The notes under the pieces: generated by a model
Told to the model about the DNA's origin: nothing
What the model saw: the letters and a program-made list of their open reading frames with translations, nothing else
Databases searched by the model: none
In this document: one piece after another, positions 27,764 to 35,821 of the stretch
How positions within the stretch are numbered: the first letter of the stretch is position 1
How the letters are laid out: each line of letters begins with the position of its first letter
Source: Stella humosa
Lineage (GTDB): Bacteria; Pseudomonadota; Alphaproteobacteria; ATCC43930; Allostellaceae
Direction of reading: 5' to 3'
Length of the DNA: 64,000 nt
NCBI RefSeq assembly: GCF_006738645.1
Contig: NZ_AP019700.1
Span: forward strand, 2,864,001-2,928,000
Translations under genes and position numbers: made by a program

Positions 27764-28204
27764 ATGGCCCGTTCACACCTCACCCTCGCATTCCTGGCGA
27801 TATCGTTCACGACGGCGCATGCACAGGACCGCCCCATGCTCGAGATCACCTGGCCGCACGCGGGCGCCGTCATCGCGCTGGGCAGCGATGCAGAGAAGGC
27901 CGTCGGGGTGGTGGTGAAGAGCAACTTCGCGCTGCGCCCGGCTGGCAAATGCGGCGACGACCGGCGCTGCGGCCACGTCCACATGAAGATCGATCCCGCC
28001 GGGGATAGCTGCAACATCCCGGGCCGGCCCTACAACAGCATGAACAGCGACTTTGGCGGCGACCTCATCAAGGCGCGCTTCGGCCATTGCCCGAGTGCCG
28101 CCGGCAGCCATGTGATCGGCGTCCTGCTCGCCGACGACCATCACCGACCCATTCTGGTCGACGGCAAGCCCGTCACCGCGCTGGTGACGGTGACGACGAA
28201 GTAG
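27764..28204 (+). CDS. Small secreted protein of unknown function, TetR-controlled
   Basis: A 146-residue protein with a clear signal peptide (HLTLAFLAISFTTAHAQ). The mature part has LEITWPHAGAVIAL, two cysteines flanking GDDRRCGHVHMKIDP, further Cys residues at DSCNIPG and FGHCPS, and a repeated His pattern (ADDHH). Four Cys suggest disulfides; GHVHMKID recalls small periplasmic domains of the DUF4399 kind, but I cannot assign a family. GGGAGACC is the ribosome-binding site fixing the start at 27764. Divergent from the TetR gene. Confidence 0.75.
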   Translation: MARSHLTLAFLAISFTTAHAQDRPMLEITWPHAGAVIALGSDAEKAVGVVVKSNFALRPAGKCGDDRRCGHVHMKIDPAGDSCNIPGRPYNSMNSDFGGDLIKARFGHCPSAAGSHVIGVLLADDHHRPILVDGKPVTALVTVTTK

Positions 28205-28263
28205 GCCGGTGGGCGCCCCTCCCAAGCCTGGGCATGGGACGGGCGCCCCCTGCGAAACGCGAA

Positions 28264-29490
28264 CTACCCGCGCGCGGTCGTCGCCTTCGCCTTGCGCTTG
28301 GCGGCGATCGGCGCATCGACCGCCGGGAAATCCGGCCCGCGCAGGGCCCCGGAGCCGCCCGGCAGCGCGATCGGCTGGCCGGTGTCGACCAGTTTGTTCC
28401 GCTCGATGCGAAACACCTGGATGTTCTTTTCCATAACGTTGCCCACCGCCAGCGTGCGGCCGTCGGCCGAGAAGGCCGCACCCTGGGACCAAGTGCCGAT
28501 CGGCGCCTCGGCGATCCGCGTCATCCGGCGATCCTGGATGCGCAGGAGCACGACCTTGCCGGCTGCTGCATAGAACGGCGAGTTCTTCGCCTTGTTCGAG
28601 CCGTTGATGACGACGGCCGCCGCCAGCTTGCCGTTGGGCGAGATGGCGATCCCTTCCGGCGTCTGCCCGACGCTGACCGTGTCGGCGACGCGGAAGGGCT
28701 CCTGCCCCAGGTCGATCAGGCTGACCGTGTCGGTGTCGCCCGCCCCGCGGCCGATATTGGCGACGACGGCGACGTCGCCCAGCGGGCTGATCGCCAGGCC
28801 GTAGGGCCGCAGGCCCGCATTGAAGTCCCGCTTGGTGTACTCGACCTTGCCGCCCTCGATCTTCAGGACAGAGATGCGGTTGTCGGTGTCGCCATCGCGG
28901 GTGACCAGCGCGTGCTTCCCGTTCGGCGTGACCGCGACATGGCTGACGCCGATTTCGGGCTTGCCGATCGTCACCGTGTCGACCTTGGTCAGCGTCATTC
29001 CCTCGACCTTGAAGACCGAGATGGTGCCGGCCGAACGGTCGGCCACCAGGGCCATGCGATCGTCCGGGGTGAAGGAGACCCCGGCCGCGCCCGCGCCGGC
29101 CTCGACCGTCTGCACGACCTTGGGCGGGTTCTGGGTCAGGTCGATCACCGAGACGCGGTTGTCCGGGATCTGCTTGGTCGGGTCGGCCGGGTCGATCTTC
29201 ATGGCCGCGGTGACGAGCGCCAGCTTCTCGCTGCGGCTGACGGCGACGCTGTTGGGCGGGCCGACCAGCGAGGCCGGGACGGAGACCTGGGCCTTCACCT
29301 CCAGCCCGCCCTTCGTGAAGCGCATCACCGTGATGCTGTCGCCCGCCGGGTTCGCCACTACCTTGGCGACCCCGTTGTCGAGCGTCATCTTGGTTTCGTT
29401 CGCCGATATGATCGTCTGTGCGGCGGCAAGGCCCGGCAGGGCCGCGAGCAACGCACCCAGGGCCGCAACGCGGCGCCCTCGAATCGTCAT
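28264..29490 (-). CDS. Secreted YncE-like beta-propeller protein
   Basis: A 408-residue protein with a signal peptide (RRVAALGALLAALPGLAAAQ) followed by seven or so blades of about 45 residues. Each blade shows the pattern of a short hydrophobic strand, PDG/PNG turn and GxxxVxxxxDxT (FTPDDRMALVADRSAGTISVF, VTPNGKHALVTRDGD, ISPNGKLAAAVVING, FSADGRTLAVGN). The Lys/Arg-rich C-terminus (KRKAKATTARG) is unusual. Such propellers act as periplasmic binding scaffolds or lactonases; no catalytic set is evident. Confidence 0.85.
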   Translation of the reverse strand: MTIRGRRVAALGALLAALPGLAAAQTIISANETKMTLDNGVAKVVANPAGDSITVMRFTKGGLEVKAQVSVPASLVGPPNSVAVSRSEKLALVTAAMKIDPADPTKQIPDNRVSVIDLTQNPPKVVQTVEAGAGAAGVSFTPDDRMALVADRSAGTISVFKVEGMTLTKVDTVTIGKPEIGVSHVAVTPNGKHALVTRDGDTDNRISVLKIEGGKVEYTKRDFNAGLRPYGLAISPLGDVAVVANIGRGAGDTDTVSLIDLGQEPFRVADTVSVGQTPEGIAISPNGKLAAAVVINGSNKAKNSPFYAAAGKVVLLRIQDRRMTRIAEAPIGTWSQGAAFSADGRTLAVGNVMEKNIQVFRIERNKLVDTGQPIALPGGSGALRGPDFPAVDAPIAAKRKAKATTARG

Positions 29491-29628
29491 GGCATCCCCT
29501 CCCCGACTGCGCCGTTGTTCTCCCGCGAAGGGGTGCCCCGATCCCGGGCGGCACTTGTCGGTGCGCGCAGGATAGGCCGCGCGCGATACCCGGAATAGGG
29601 GAAGTTGGCCCAGGCTGGCGGCGTCGCC

Positions 29629-30222
29629 CTAACGCGGGCGGGCGACTGGCCTCGGTCGCTGGGCCGGCTTCGCGGGCACGGGCTTGCGGGTTGCCGCCTT
29701 CACCGGTGCGACCTTGGCGGGCGCCGCCTTCGCCGGCTTGATCTTGACGGGTGCGGCCTTCGCCGGCGTGGTCTTGACAGGTCCCGCCTTTGGCGGCCGA
29801 GCGGGCGCCTTGACCGCGGCCGTCGGCTTGCGGCCGGGCACCGGGGCCGCGGCCTGCTTGCGCGCCCGCGCCTGCCCGGCATTCGACCGCGTGCGGTCGG
29901 CCCAGGGGCCCAGCGGCGGCTTGGGCATGCCGGCCGAGTCCAGTTCCTGCTGGTCCGGGTCCGGCCGGCAAGGGTCGAACAGGCCGGCACTGGCTGCTGG
30001 CTTGCACCCGCCGGCCTGCCCCTGCGGCACCAGGCGGTCGCCCGGCATGCTGACGCCGGCATTGGCCACGGGCAGTTCGTGCCGATAGAAGGTGGCGCGA
30101 ACGCGCCCGATATCGTTCAGGGTCGTAGCCGGGTCGAGGCAGGCCGCCAGCGGCAGCGCCAGGAACAGGGCAACGAACGGGGCGCCGGCAAAACGGCGGC
30201 GGGCGGCGTCTGGTCGATTCAT
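29629..30222 (-). CDS. Predicted lipoprotein with a Lys/Pro/Ala repeat tail
   Basis: A 197-residue protein. The signal ends in a lipobox (LALPLAAC), so Cys at about residue 28 would be lipidated. A short folded part follows (LNDIGRVRATFYRHELPV, with the CKP...DPCRPDPDQQELDSAGMP segment). From about residue 105 the tail is histone-H1-like: repeats of PAKAAPVK, PAKVAPVK and KPVPAKP, strongly basic. Such a tail could span or bind the peptidoglycan or anionic polymers. No family recognised. Codon bias matches neighbours. Confidence 0.7.
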   Translation of the reverse strand: MNRPDAARRRFAGAPFVALFLALPLAACLDPATTLNDIGRVRATFYRHELPVANAGVSMPGDRLVPQGQAGGCKPAASAGLFDPCRPDPDQQELDSAGMPKPPLGPWADRTRSNAGQARARKQAAAPVPGRKPTAAVKAPARPPKAGPVKTTPAKAAPVKIKPAKAAPAKVAPVKAATRKPVPAKPAQRPRPVARPR

Positions 30223-30353
30223 GGGCGGGATACTCGGCCGGTTCGCCCGGCAGGCCAACCCCCGACCATGCACTTGACCGCCCGGCATCCCGGATGGTCC
30301 CTTCGGCCAAGGTCATCGTCCACCAGGAGATCGCACCAGCCTTGTCCGACGCG

Positions 30354-31484
30354 ATGCCGACATGCGGAACGCCGCCGGCCATCGCCATCCTCTGCCATGG
30401 CGGCGGGGGCGGCAGCACGCATGCGGCGATGAACCTGGCGGCCGCGCTCGACCGGCGCGGCCGGCGCGTCGTCCTGGCGACGCTGGGCCGTCCGCTCTGG
30501 CCGGTGCCGGCCGGGCTGGACCACATCGTGATCGGGCGGGGCGGAGGGGGCGGCACAGGCCGCCTCGACACCGGGTGGGACGAAGCGGCATTGGACGGGA
30601 TGGCCCGCGCGGTCGCCCGGCTGTGCCGGCGCACCGCCATCGACATCCTGCACTATCACTATGCCCTGCCGTTCGCGGCGGTTGCCGCGCGGGTGCAGGG
30701 GTGGCTCGGCGCCGACGCACCGGCCCTGGTGGCGACCCTGCATGGCAGCGACGTGACGGCCATCGCCCGCAACCCCGGCCTAGGCAGGCCGCTGGCCGCC
30801 GCCGCCGCGGTCTCGACCGTTTCCCTGCCCTACGCCCGGATGCTGGCAGCCGCCACCGGCATGCCGGAACCCGCCGTCGTGCCCAACTTCCTGCCGGCGG
30901 CCCCGGCAGCCCGGCCGCGACCGCCGGTCCGGCGGCTGGTACCGACGATCATCCATGTGTCCAGCTTCCGCCCGGTCAAGGACACCCGCGCCGTCGCCCG
31001 CATCTTCCTGGCGATCCGCCGGCAGGTCCGCTGCCGGCTGGTTCTGGTCGGCGACGGCCCGGATCGCCGCGGCATGCGGCAGTTGCTGCGCGCCCGCGCC
31101 GGCGATGTCTCCCTGTCCGGCTTCCGCCGCGACGTGGCGGCGCTGCTGAGGGCGGCCGACCTGATGCTGCTCGCCAGCCGGGCCGAGAGCTTCGGCCTGG
31201 CGGCGCTGGAGGCGATGGCGGCTGGCGTGCCGGTCGTCGCCCCGCGCGTCGGTGGCCTGCCGGCGGTCGTCGGCGACGGGGTCGGCGGTCGCCTCTTCCA
31301 TCCCGGCCGCCATGCGGACGCCACCGCCCGGGCGGTGGCGCTGCTGCTGGCGCCGATCCACCGCCGCCGCATGGCCGACCGCGCCCGCCGCCGCGCGGCA
31401 ACGTTTTCCGAGGAGCGCGCCATCGCGGGCTACGACCGGCTCTATGCGCTGGCACTGGCGCGGACCCCGGCAGTCGCCGGGTGA
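30354..31484 (+). CDS. bshA: GT4 glycosyltransferase resembling BshA (N-acetylglucosaminyl malate synthase)
   Basis: About 376 residues, the BshA length. The pattern follows BshA closely: N-terminal glycine-rich GGGGGSTHAAMNLAAAL, the BshA-type DILHYHYALPFA, TLHGSDVTAIA, STVSLPYARML, VVPNFLP, IIHVSSFRPVKD, LVLVGDGPD and the GT4 retaining motif ESFGLAALEAMAAGVPVVAPRVGGLPAV (in overlapping parts). BshA transfers GlcNAc to L-malate, the first step of bacillithiol synthesis. The start is uncertain: ATG 30294 and TTG 30342 are also in frame; 30354 gives the usual N-terminal length. Its stop overlaps the start of a BshC-like gene and a BshB homologue follows, which supports the call. Confidence 0.75.
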   Translation: MPTCGTPPAIAILCHGGGGGSTHAAMNLAAALDRRGRRVVLATLGRPLWPVPAGLDHIVIGRGGGGGTGRLDTGWDEAALDGMARAVARLCRRTAIDILHYHYALPFAAVAARVQGWLGADAPALVATLHGSDVTAIARNPGLGRPLAAAAAVSTVSLPYARMLAAATGMPEPAVVPNFLPAAPAARPRPPVRRLVPTIIHVSSFRPVKDTRAVARIFLAIRRQVRCRLVLVGDGPDRRGMRQLLRARAGDVSLSGFRRDVAALLRAADLMLLASRAESFGLAALEAMAAGVPVVAPRVGGLPAVVGDGVGGRLFHPGRHADATARAVALLLAPIHRRRMADRARRRAATFSEERAIAGYDRLYALALARTPAVAG

Positions 31485-32605
31485 AGGACCTGCGTGCACT
31501 ACTGGGGGAAGCCGATGGCCGCGCCAGGCTGGCGGCAGGCGGGGTATTCACCGACCCGGCCGCATTCCTGGATGCCCTGGCACCACCGGCTGTCCTCCCC
31601 GGCAGCGACCGGCGCCCGATCCACACCCACCAGCAGCCCGGCCCCGATATCCGGCGGTCGGTCCTGGCCAAGCTCTCCACGCTGGAAGACCTGCGGCGGC
31701 GCCAGCCGGAGGTGGTCGATACGGCGTTCGTCCTCATCGACACCGACCGGGCCGCATCCAGCAAGGTGGCGACGCGCATCGCCTGGGATGGGCCGGACGG
31801 CCGCCGCCATATGCTGAAGGTGACGCCGCCCGGCACCGAGCCGCTGGAGTTCCGCCACCTCGGCCTCGACCCAGCCCAGCTCGATCGGGTGGCCGACCGG
31901 CTGGCCGCCTACCTGCGGCAGATCCCGGGCGACCGGGCAGCCGCTACTTCCCGGATGGCACGACTGCGGCCGCTGCTGGCGCCCGCGCGCGCGCTGACCC
32001 TGGCCGAGTACGCAACCTCGCTCAGCCAGTTCCTGCTGGCGGCGCGGCTTGGCCAGGCGCCGAGGCCGGTCATGGTGTCCACCCTGGCCGAGTCTGGGCA
32101 GTTGACGCAGGCCCTGGCGACGATGCTGGCGGGGCTGGAGGGATTCGTCGCCGCGTTCAACCGGGCGGTGCACGACCTGACCGCCGCCGGCATCGACCCG
32201 GCGGTCGGCGCCCTGGCGGCCGACTGGCTGCCCCTCTTCTATTCCTGCCCGGTCGATGGCGAGCGCATGCGGCTGCGGCGGCAACGGAGCGGCCGGGATG
32301 TGGTGGCGGCCGGCCGCAGCCGGGCCGGCCGCGCCTACGCCTTTCCCCTGGGTGCCACCGGGTGCGACCTGGGCGCCCTGCTGGCCGCCGGCCGCTGGAG
32401 CCCGGACGTGACCCTGCCGGTCCTGCTGAACGACCGCTTCAGCGGCATGGTCGCCGGGCGCAGCTCGGCGCTCTACGGGCTGGTCCTGGCCACCGCGATG
32501 CGGACGGCGCTGGGCATCCGGCCGATCCCGATGCTGGTGCCGACGACCCTGGCCGAGCCCCCTTCGGGGCCGGACGGGCTGCTGCAAAGCTGGCTGACGG
32601 GGTAG
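31481..32605 (+). CDS. Divergent, shortened BshC-like protein (putative cysteine-adding enzyme)
   Basis: 374 residues, GTG start overlapping the bshA stop (GTGA). Weak but ordered similarity to BshC is visible. HQQPG followed by VLAKLSTLEDL stands where BshC has GQQxG...GP...K. FVLIDTDR stands where BshC has the VFW..GEDHD strand. Then LFYSCPVDGERMRL with SGRDVV, and SPDVTLPVLLNDRF-AGRSSALYGL-PIPMLVP stand where BshC has LF...ER-L...GR, then SPNV.LRP..Q......GPGE..Y......MP...PR. It lacks the C-terminal coiled coil (family about 540 residues) and the EDHD histidine is not kept. Inferred role: last step of a bacillithiol-like thiol, possibly altered. Confidence 0.5.
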   Translation: MKDLRALLGEADGRARLAAGGVFTDPAAFLDALAPPAVLPGSDRRPIHTHQQPGPDIRRSVLAKLSTLEDLRRRQPEVVDTAFVLIDTDRAASSKVATRIAWDGPDGRRHMLKVTPPGTEPLEFRHLGLDPAQLDRVADRLAAYLRQIPGDRAAATSRMARLRPLLAPARALTLAEYATSLSQFLLAARLGQAPRPVMVSTLAESGQLTQALATMLAGLEGFVAAFNRAVHDLTAAGIDPAVGALAADWLPLFYSCPVDGERMRLRRQRSGRDVVAAGRSRAGRAYAFPLGATGCDLGALLAAGRWSPDVTLPVLLNDRFSGMVAGRSSALYGLVLATAMRTALGIRPIPMLVPTTLAEPPSGPDGLLQSWLTG

Positions 32606-32615
32606 TGTGGCACCC

Positions 32616-33347
32616 ATGACCCCGGTCGACATCCTGGCCATCTCCACCCATCCCGACGACGTCGAACTGGCTTGTGGCGGCACCTTGATCCTAGCGGTGC
32701 GCCAGGGCCTGCGGGTCGGCCTCGCCGACCTTTCGGCCGGCGAAGCAGCGACCCGCGGCACGCCCGCGCTGCGCCGGGAGGAAGCGGCCGAGGCCGCGCG
32801 CCGGCTGGGTGTCGCCTGGCGCTGCTGCCTCGACCTGCCCGACGGCCGCATTGGCGACACACCCGAGCAGGTGGAACCCGTGATCGCGCTGCTGCGGCAG
32901 GCGCGCCCGCGCATTCTGCTGCTGCCCTATCCCCAGGACCGCCATCCCGACCATGCCGCGGCCGCCCGGCTGGTCGAGCGCGCAGCCTTCCTCGCCCGGC
33001 TGAAAGGCCATGGCGCGGGGGCGCCGCACGCCGTCAACCGCCTGCTGCACTATTGCGGCCACCACCCCTTCCAGCCCGCGATCGTCATCGACGTCAGCAC
33101 CGTGTGGGAGGAACGGATGGCAGCCCTGCTGGCCCATGCCAGCCAGTTCGAATCCGGCACCGGTTCGCCCACCGCGCTCAGCGACGGCAGCTTCCTGCGC
33201 TTCGTTGAGGCACGCGCGGTGTGCCACGGCGCGATGATCGGGGTGGCCCACGGCGAAGGCTTCGCCATGAGCGGGCCGGTCGGCCTTAGCGGCATCGACC
33301 TGCTGCTGCCGCCGGCCGGTCCGCGCGCCTACCGGAACTTCGCCTGA
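32616..33347 (+). CDS. bshB1: BshB1-like N-acetylglucosaminyl-malate deacetylase (LmbE/PIG-L family)
   Basis: 243 residues, as for BshB1. The zinc motif HPDDVELACGGTL is at the N-terminus and DRHPDHAAAARLV mid-protein. BshB1-specific patterns are present: VGLADLSAGEAATRGTPALRREEA in parts, LPDGRIGDT, LLPYPQDRHPDH, IVIDVSTVWEERMAALLAHASQF and the end GVAHGEGFAM. Removes acetate from GlcNAc-malate to give GlcN-malate. The ATG at 32616 lies 10 bases after the previous stop; a GTG at 32607 is an alternative start. Converges with the ATP-grasp gene with one base between stops. Confidence 0.82.
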   Translation: MTPVDILAISTHPDDVELACGGTLILAVRQGLRVGLADLSAGEAATRGTPALRREEAAEAARRLGVAWRCCLDLPDGRIGDTPEQVEPVIALLRQARPRILLLPYPQDRHPDHAAAARLVERAAFLARLKGHGAGAPHAVNRLLHYCGHHPFQPAIVIDVSTVWEERMAALLAHASQFESGTGSPTALSDGSFLRFVEARAVCHGAMIGVAHGEGFAMSGPVGLSGIDLLLPPAGPRAYRNFA

Positions 33348-33348
33348 A

Positions 33349-34458
33349 TCAGCCGGGCAGGTTCGGCCGCAATGCTAGCCGGCCGGCAGCACCGCGGTCG
33401 TAGCGCCGCAGCATCTCGATCGGCTCCGGCACGGGCAGGCCGGCGCGTTCGAGATAGAGGCCGGCCATGGCCGCGAACTGGCGGTGGACCGGCTGGTCGC
33501 GATAGGCGAGTTCGGCAACGCGCGGGCCGAACTGGATGAAGGGAAAGGGGTTGGCCTCCCACACCACGATCCCACCCGCCGGCAGGTAGCCATAATCGAA
33601 GGCGACCACATCCAGTTCCATGGCGACGCGGGCGCGGGCGAACAGGTCGGCATGGCGATCGGGACCAGCGACGTGGGCCGCCTCCGCCGCCAACAGGTCC
33701 GGCGTCGAGCGCTTGTTGCCGCCGCGCACCTCCCAGTCCGGCGCGGCCAGGCGGTGGACGGCGACATGATGGTCGCCGGCGACGAAACAGCGATATTTGC
33801 AATAGAGCCCGTCGGGGCCCCTGGTGTCGACGAACTCGACCGCGATCGGCCGGCGGAAGCGGGCGAGTGCGGTGGGCGTGATCGGCTCGCCGGGTCCAAG
33901 GCGCAGCGATGGCACGCCATGGCCCCAATCCTCGCGGATCAGAATCTGGCCCGGCAGCGCTTGCCGCACCGCGTCGGCCGAGGCCGTATCGACCGCCAGC
34001 GTGCGCGGCGTGCGGATGCCGATGGCCGCCAGCCGCTCCGCTGCCGCGCGCTTGCCGCCATTGGCCAGCCGCGCCGGATGGTTCACCACCGGGATGCCGC
34101 GCGCGGCCGCCGCCTCCACAAGTTGGCAGGCGGCGTCGAGCGCCACTGGCGACCAGGCCTCCACCGGGTCCTGCAGCCAGGGCACGACGACGGCGACCTG
34201 GGCCAGGTCGACCCCGGCGCATGGCAGCAGCGCCAGCTCGAAGCGGCGTCGCAGGTCGGGAAAGTGCCGCGCGAGCCAGAACAGGAACTGATCGTGGAAC
34301 CCAGCCTGGCGAAAGGGGTGGCGGACGGCCAGGATGCGCCCTGGCGCCCGGCACCAGGCGCGGTTGGCGGTATCGTCGGCTTGCCGCAGGTCGGCCCAGC
34401 GGGCGAGCAGGTCCCGGGCCCGGTCGATCAGCTCCGGTGGATCGAATGACCAGGTCAT
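33349..34458 (-). CDS. ATP-grasp-fold ligase-like protein
   Basis: 369 residues. The N-terminal Rossmann-like part includes VVVPWLQDPVEAW and IPVVNHPARLANGGKRAAAERLAAIGIRTPRTL, the RimK-type hinge. The ATP-grasp core shows ILIREDWGHG, IAVEFVDTRGPDGLYCKYRCFV, LDVVAFDYGYL and the metal-binding pair in VVWEANPFPF. Such proteins join a carboxylate to an amine through an acylphosphate. It is tail to tail with bshB, so co-function is plausible but not shown; it could add or exchange an amino acid on a GlcN-malate type product. Substrate unknown. Confidence 0.75.
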   Translation of the reverse strand: MTWSFDPPELIDRARDLLARWADLRQADDTANRAWCRAPGRILAVRHPFRQAGFHDQFLFWLARHFPDLRRRFELALLPCAGVDLAQVAVVVPWLQDPVEAWSPVALDAACQLVEAAAARGIPVVNHPARLANGGKRAAAERLAAIGIRTPRTLAVDTASADAVRQALPGQILIREDWGHGVPSLRLGPGEPITPTALARFRRPIAVEFVDTRGPDGLYCKYRCFVAGDHHVAVHRLAAPDWEVRGGNKRSTPDLLAAEAAHVAGPDRHADLFARARVAMELDVVAFDYGYLPAGGIVVWEANPFPFIQFGPRVAELAYRDQPVHRQFAAMAGLYLERAGLPVPEPIEMLRRYDRGAAGRLALRPNLPG

Positions 34459-34683
34459 CGCGAGCGGATTCTCGGGCGGACGTTTGTACCCGCCTTCTCT
34501 AGCAGGTCGCCCTGCCGCGCAGTCGGGGAAATAGCGCTTGTGTCGCGCACCGCGATCCTGGAACCATCCCGGCGCAAATTCCGGCCCGGGGCGATGCCGC
34601 CCCCGCTCGAGCCATAACGCGACAGGGACGACGCCTGCCCGCGGCCGATCCGGCCTCGGTCACCCAACGGAGACTCCAGGGCA
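34459..34683. other. Divergent gap, no gene seen
   Basis: 225 bases between the ATP-grasp gene and the STAS-kinase gene. It should hold both promoters, but I see no persuasive -35/-10 pair or palindrome. GGAGACTCC just before 34684 is the ribosome-binding region of the STAS-kinase gene. Confidence 0.4.
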
Positions 34684-35820
34684 ATGCAAATCGACGCTCG
34701 CCGCACGAACGACACGCTGACCCTGGCATTGGCCGGCCGGCTCGACATCACCACCGTGCCCCTGCTGGAGCGCGAGCTGGGGCTGGACGGCGTCCGGCAT
34801 CTCGTCCTCGACTTCGACGCCTGCCCATACATCTCCAGCGCTGGGCTGCGGGAACTGCTGCGCGCGCAGAAGCGGCTGAGTACGGCCGGCGGCACGATGC
34901 TGCTGACCAACGTGTCGCGCGAGGTCCAGGACGTGCTGGACATGACCGGCTTCTCCACGATCATCCCGACCCGGCGCAAGGCGCGGGAGATCTCGCTCGA
35001 CGGCCGCGAGTTCCTGTCGGCCGGCGTCTGCGGCGAGTGCTATCGCCTCGACCAAGAGACCATCGTCAAGCTCTACAACGAAGGCGTCGAGCTCCACATC
35101 GCCGAGAAGGAGAAGGAGTTCGCCAAGGCGGCCTTCCTGCTCGGCATCCCGACCGCCATCTCCTACGACGTGGTCGCCTGCGGCAGCCGCTCGGGCGTCG
35201 TCTACGAGATGCTGGACGCCACGCTGTTCAGCGCCGTCATTCGCAACGACCTGGAAAACCTCGAGCACCATGCCCAGACGCTGGCCGAGATCACCCGCAC
35301 GGTGCACGCCACCCCTGCCGACCGGGATGTGTTCCCGGACATCAAGAAGAACTTCCGCGGCTACATCGACCAGATGGACTTCTTCCTGTCGACCGAGGAG
35401 ATCGCCTTCCTGCAGGCCAAGCTGGAAGAGATCCCGGACGCCGACACGCTGGTCCATTTCGACCTGCACACGAGCAACATCATGATCCGCGGCGGCGAGC
35501 CCGTGATCATCGACATGGGCGACCTGTCGCGCGGCCACTACATGTTCGACATGGGGCTGCTGGCCACCATCTACGGCTACCCGGAGACGGGCATCTCCGA
35601 ACTGGCGACCAAAATCCCGTCGGCCGACGGCGCCCGGCTGCTGGAGCATTTCCTGAAGCACTACTTCGCCGACAAGCCGGACGCGGACTACCAGTATTTC
35701 CTGCGCAACAAGGCCTTCCTGGCGTCGCTCCGGCTCATCTACACCGTCACTTTCCTGCCCAAGCTGCGCGAACAGCTTGCCACGACGATCAAGGACCTGC
35801 TGCTGCCCCAGATGCGCTGA
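34684..35820 (+). CDS. STAS domain fused to an aminoglycoside-phosphotransferase-like kinase
   Basis: 378 residues. Residues 1-100 are an anti-sigma-antagonist-type STAS domain (LALAGRLDITTVPLLE, VLDFDACPYISSAGLRELL) with the phosphorylatable Ser at 51/52. Residues about 110-340 form an APH-fold kinase: a short N-lobe with IVKLYNEG and EKEKEFAKAAFLLGIPTA, then catalytic HFDLHTSNIMI (D260, N265) and the metal-binding IIDMGDLSRG. The arrangement resembles the TIGR02172 group of APH-like proteins. It suggests a small-molecule or protein kinase steered by STAS interactions. It is convergent with RpiR, with one base between the stops. Confidence 0.85.
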   Translation: MQIDARRTNDTLTLALAGRLDITTVPLLERELGLDGVRHLVLDFDACPYISSAGLRELLRAQKRLSTAGGTMLLTNVSREVQDVLDMTGFSTIIPTRRKAREISLDGREFLSAGVCGECYRLDQETIVKLYNEGVELHIAEKEKEFAKAAFLLGIPTAISYDVVACGSRSGVVYEMLDATLFSAVIRNDLENLEHHAQTLAEITRTVHATPADRDVFPDIKKNFRGYIDQMDFFLSTEEIAFLQAKLEEIPDADTLVHFDLHTSNIMIRGGEPVIIDMGDLSRGHYMFDMGLLATIYGYPETGISELATKIPSADGARLLEHFLKHYFADKPDADYQYFLRNKAFLASLRLIYTVTFLPKLREQLATTIKDLLLPQMR

Positions 35821-35821
35821 T

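Noticed and set aside
27773-30646. 957-codon open frame on the minus strand
   Set aside because: It crosses three real genes (secreted protein, propeller, lipoprotein) in other frames, is Arg/Gly/Pro-rich and shows no domain; GC-rich DNA lacks stops in this frame.
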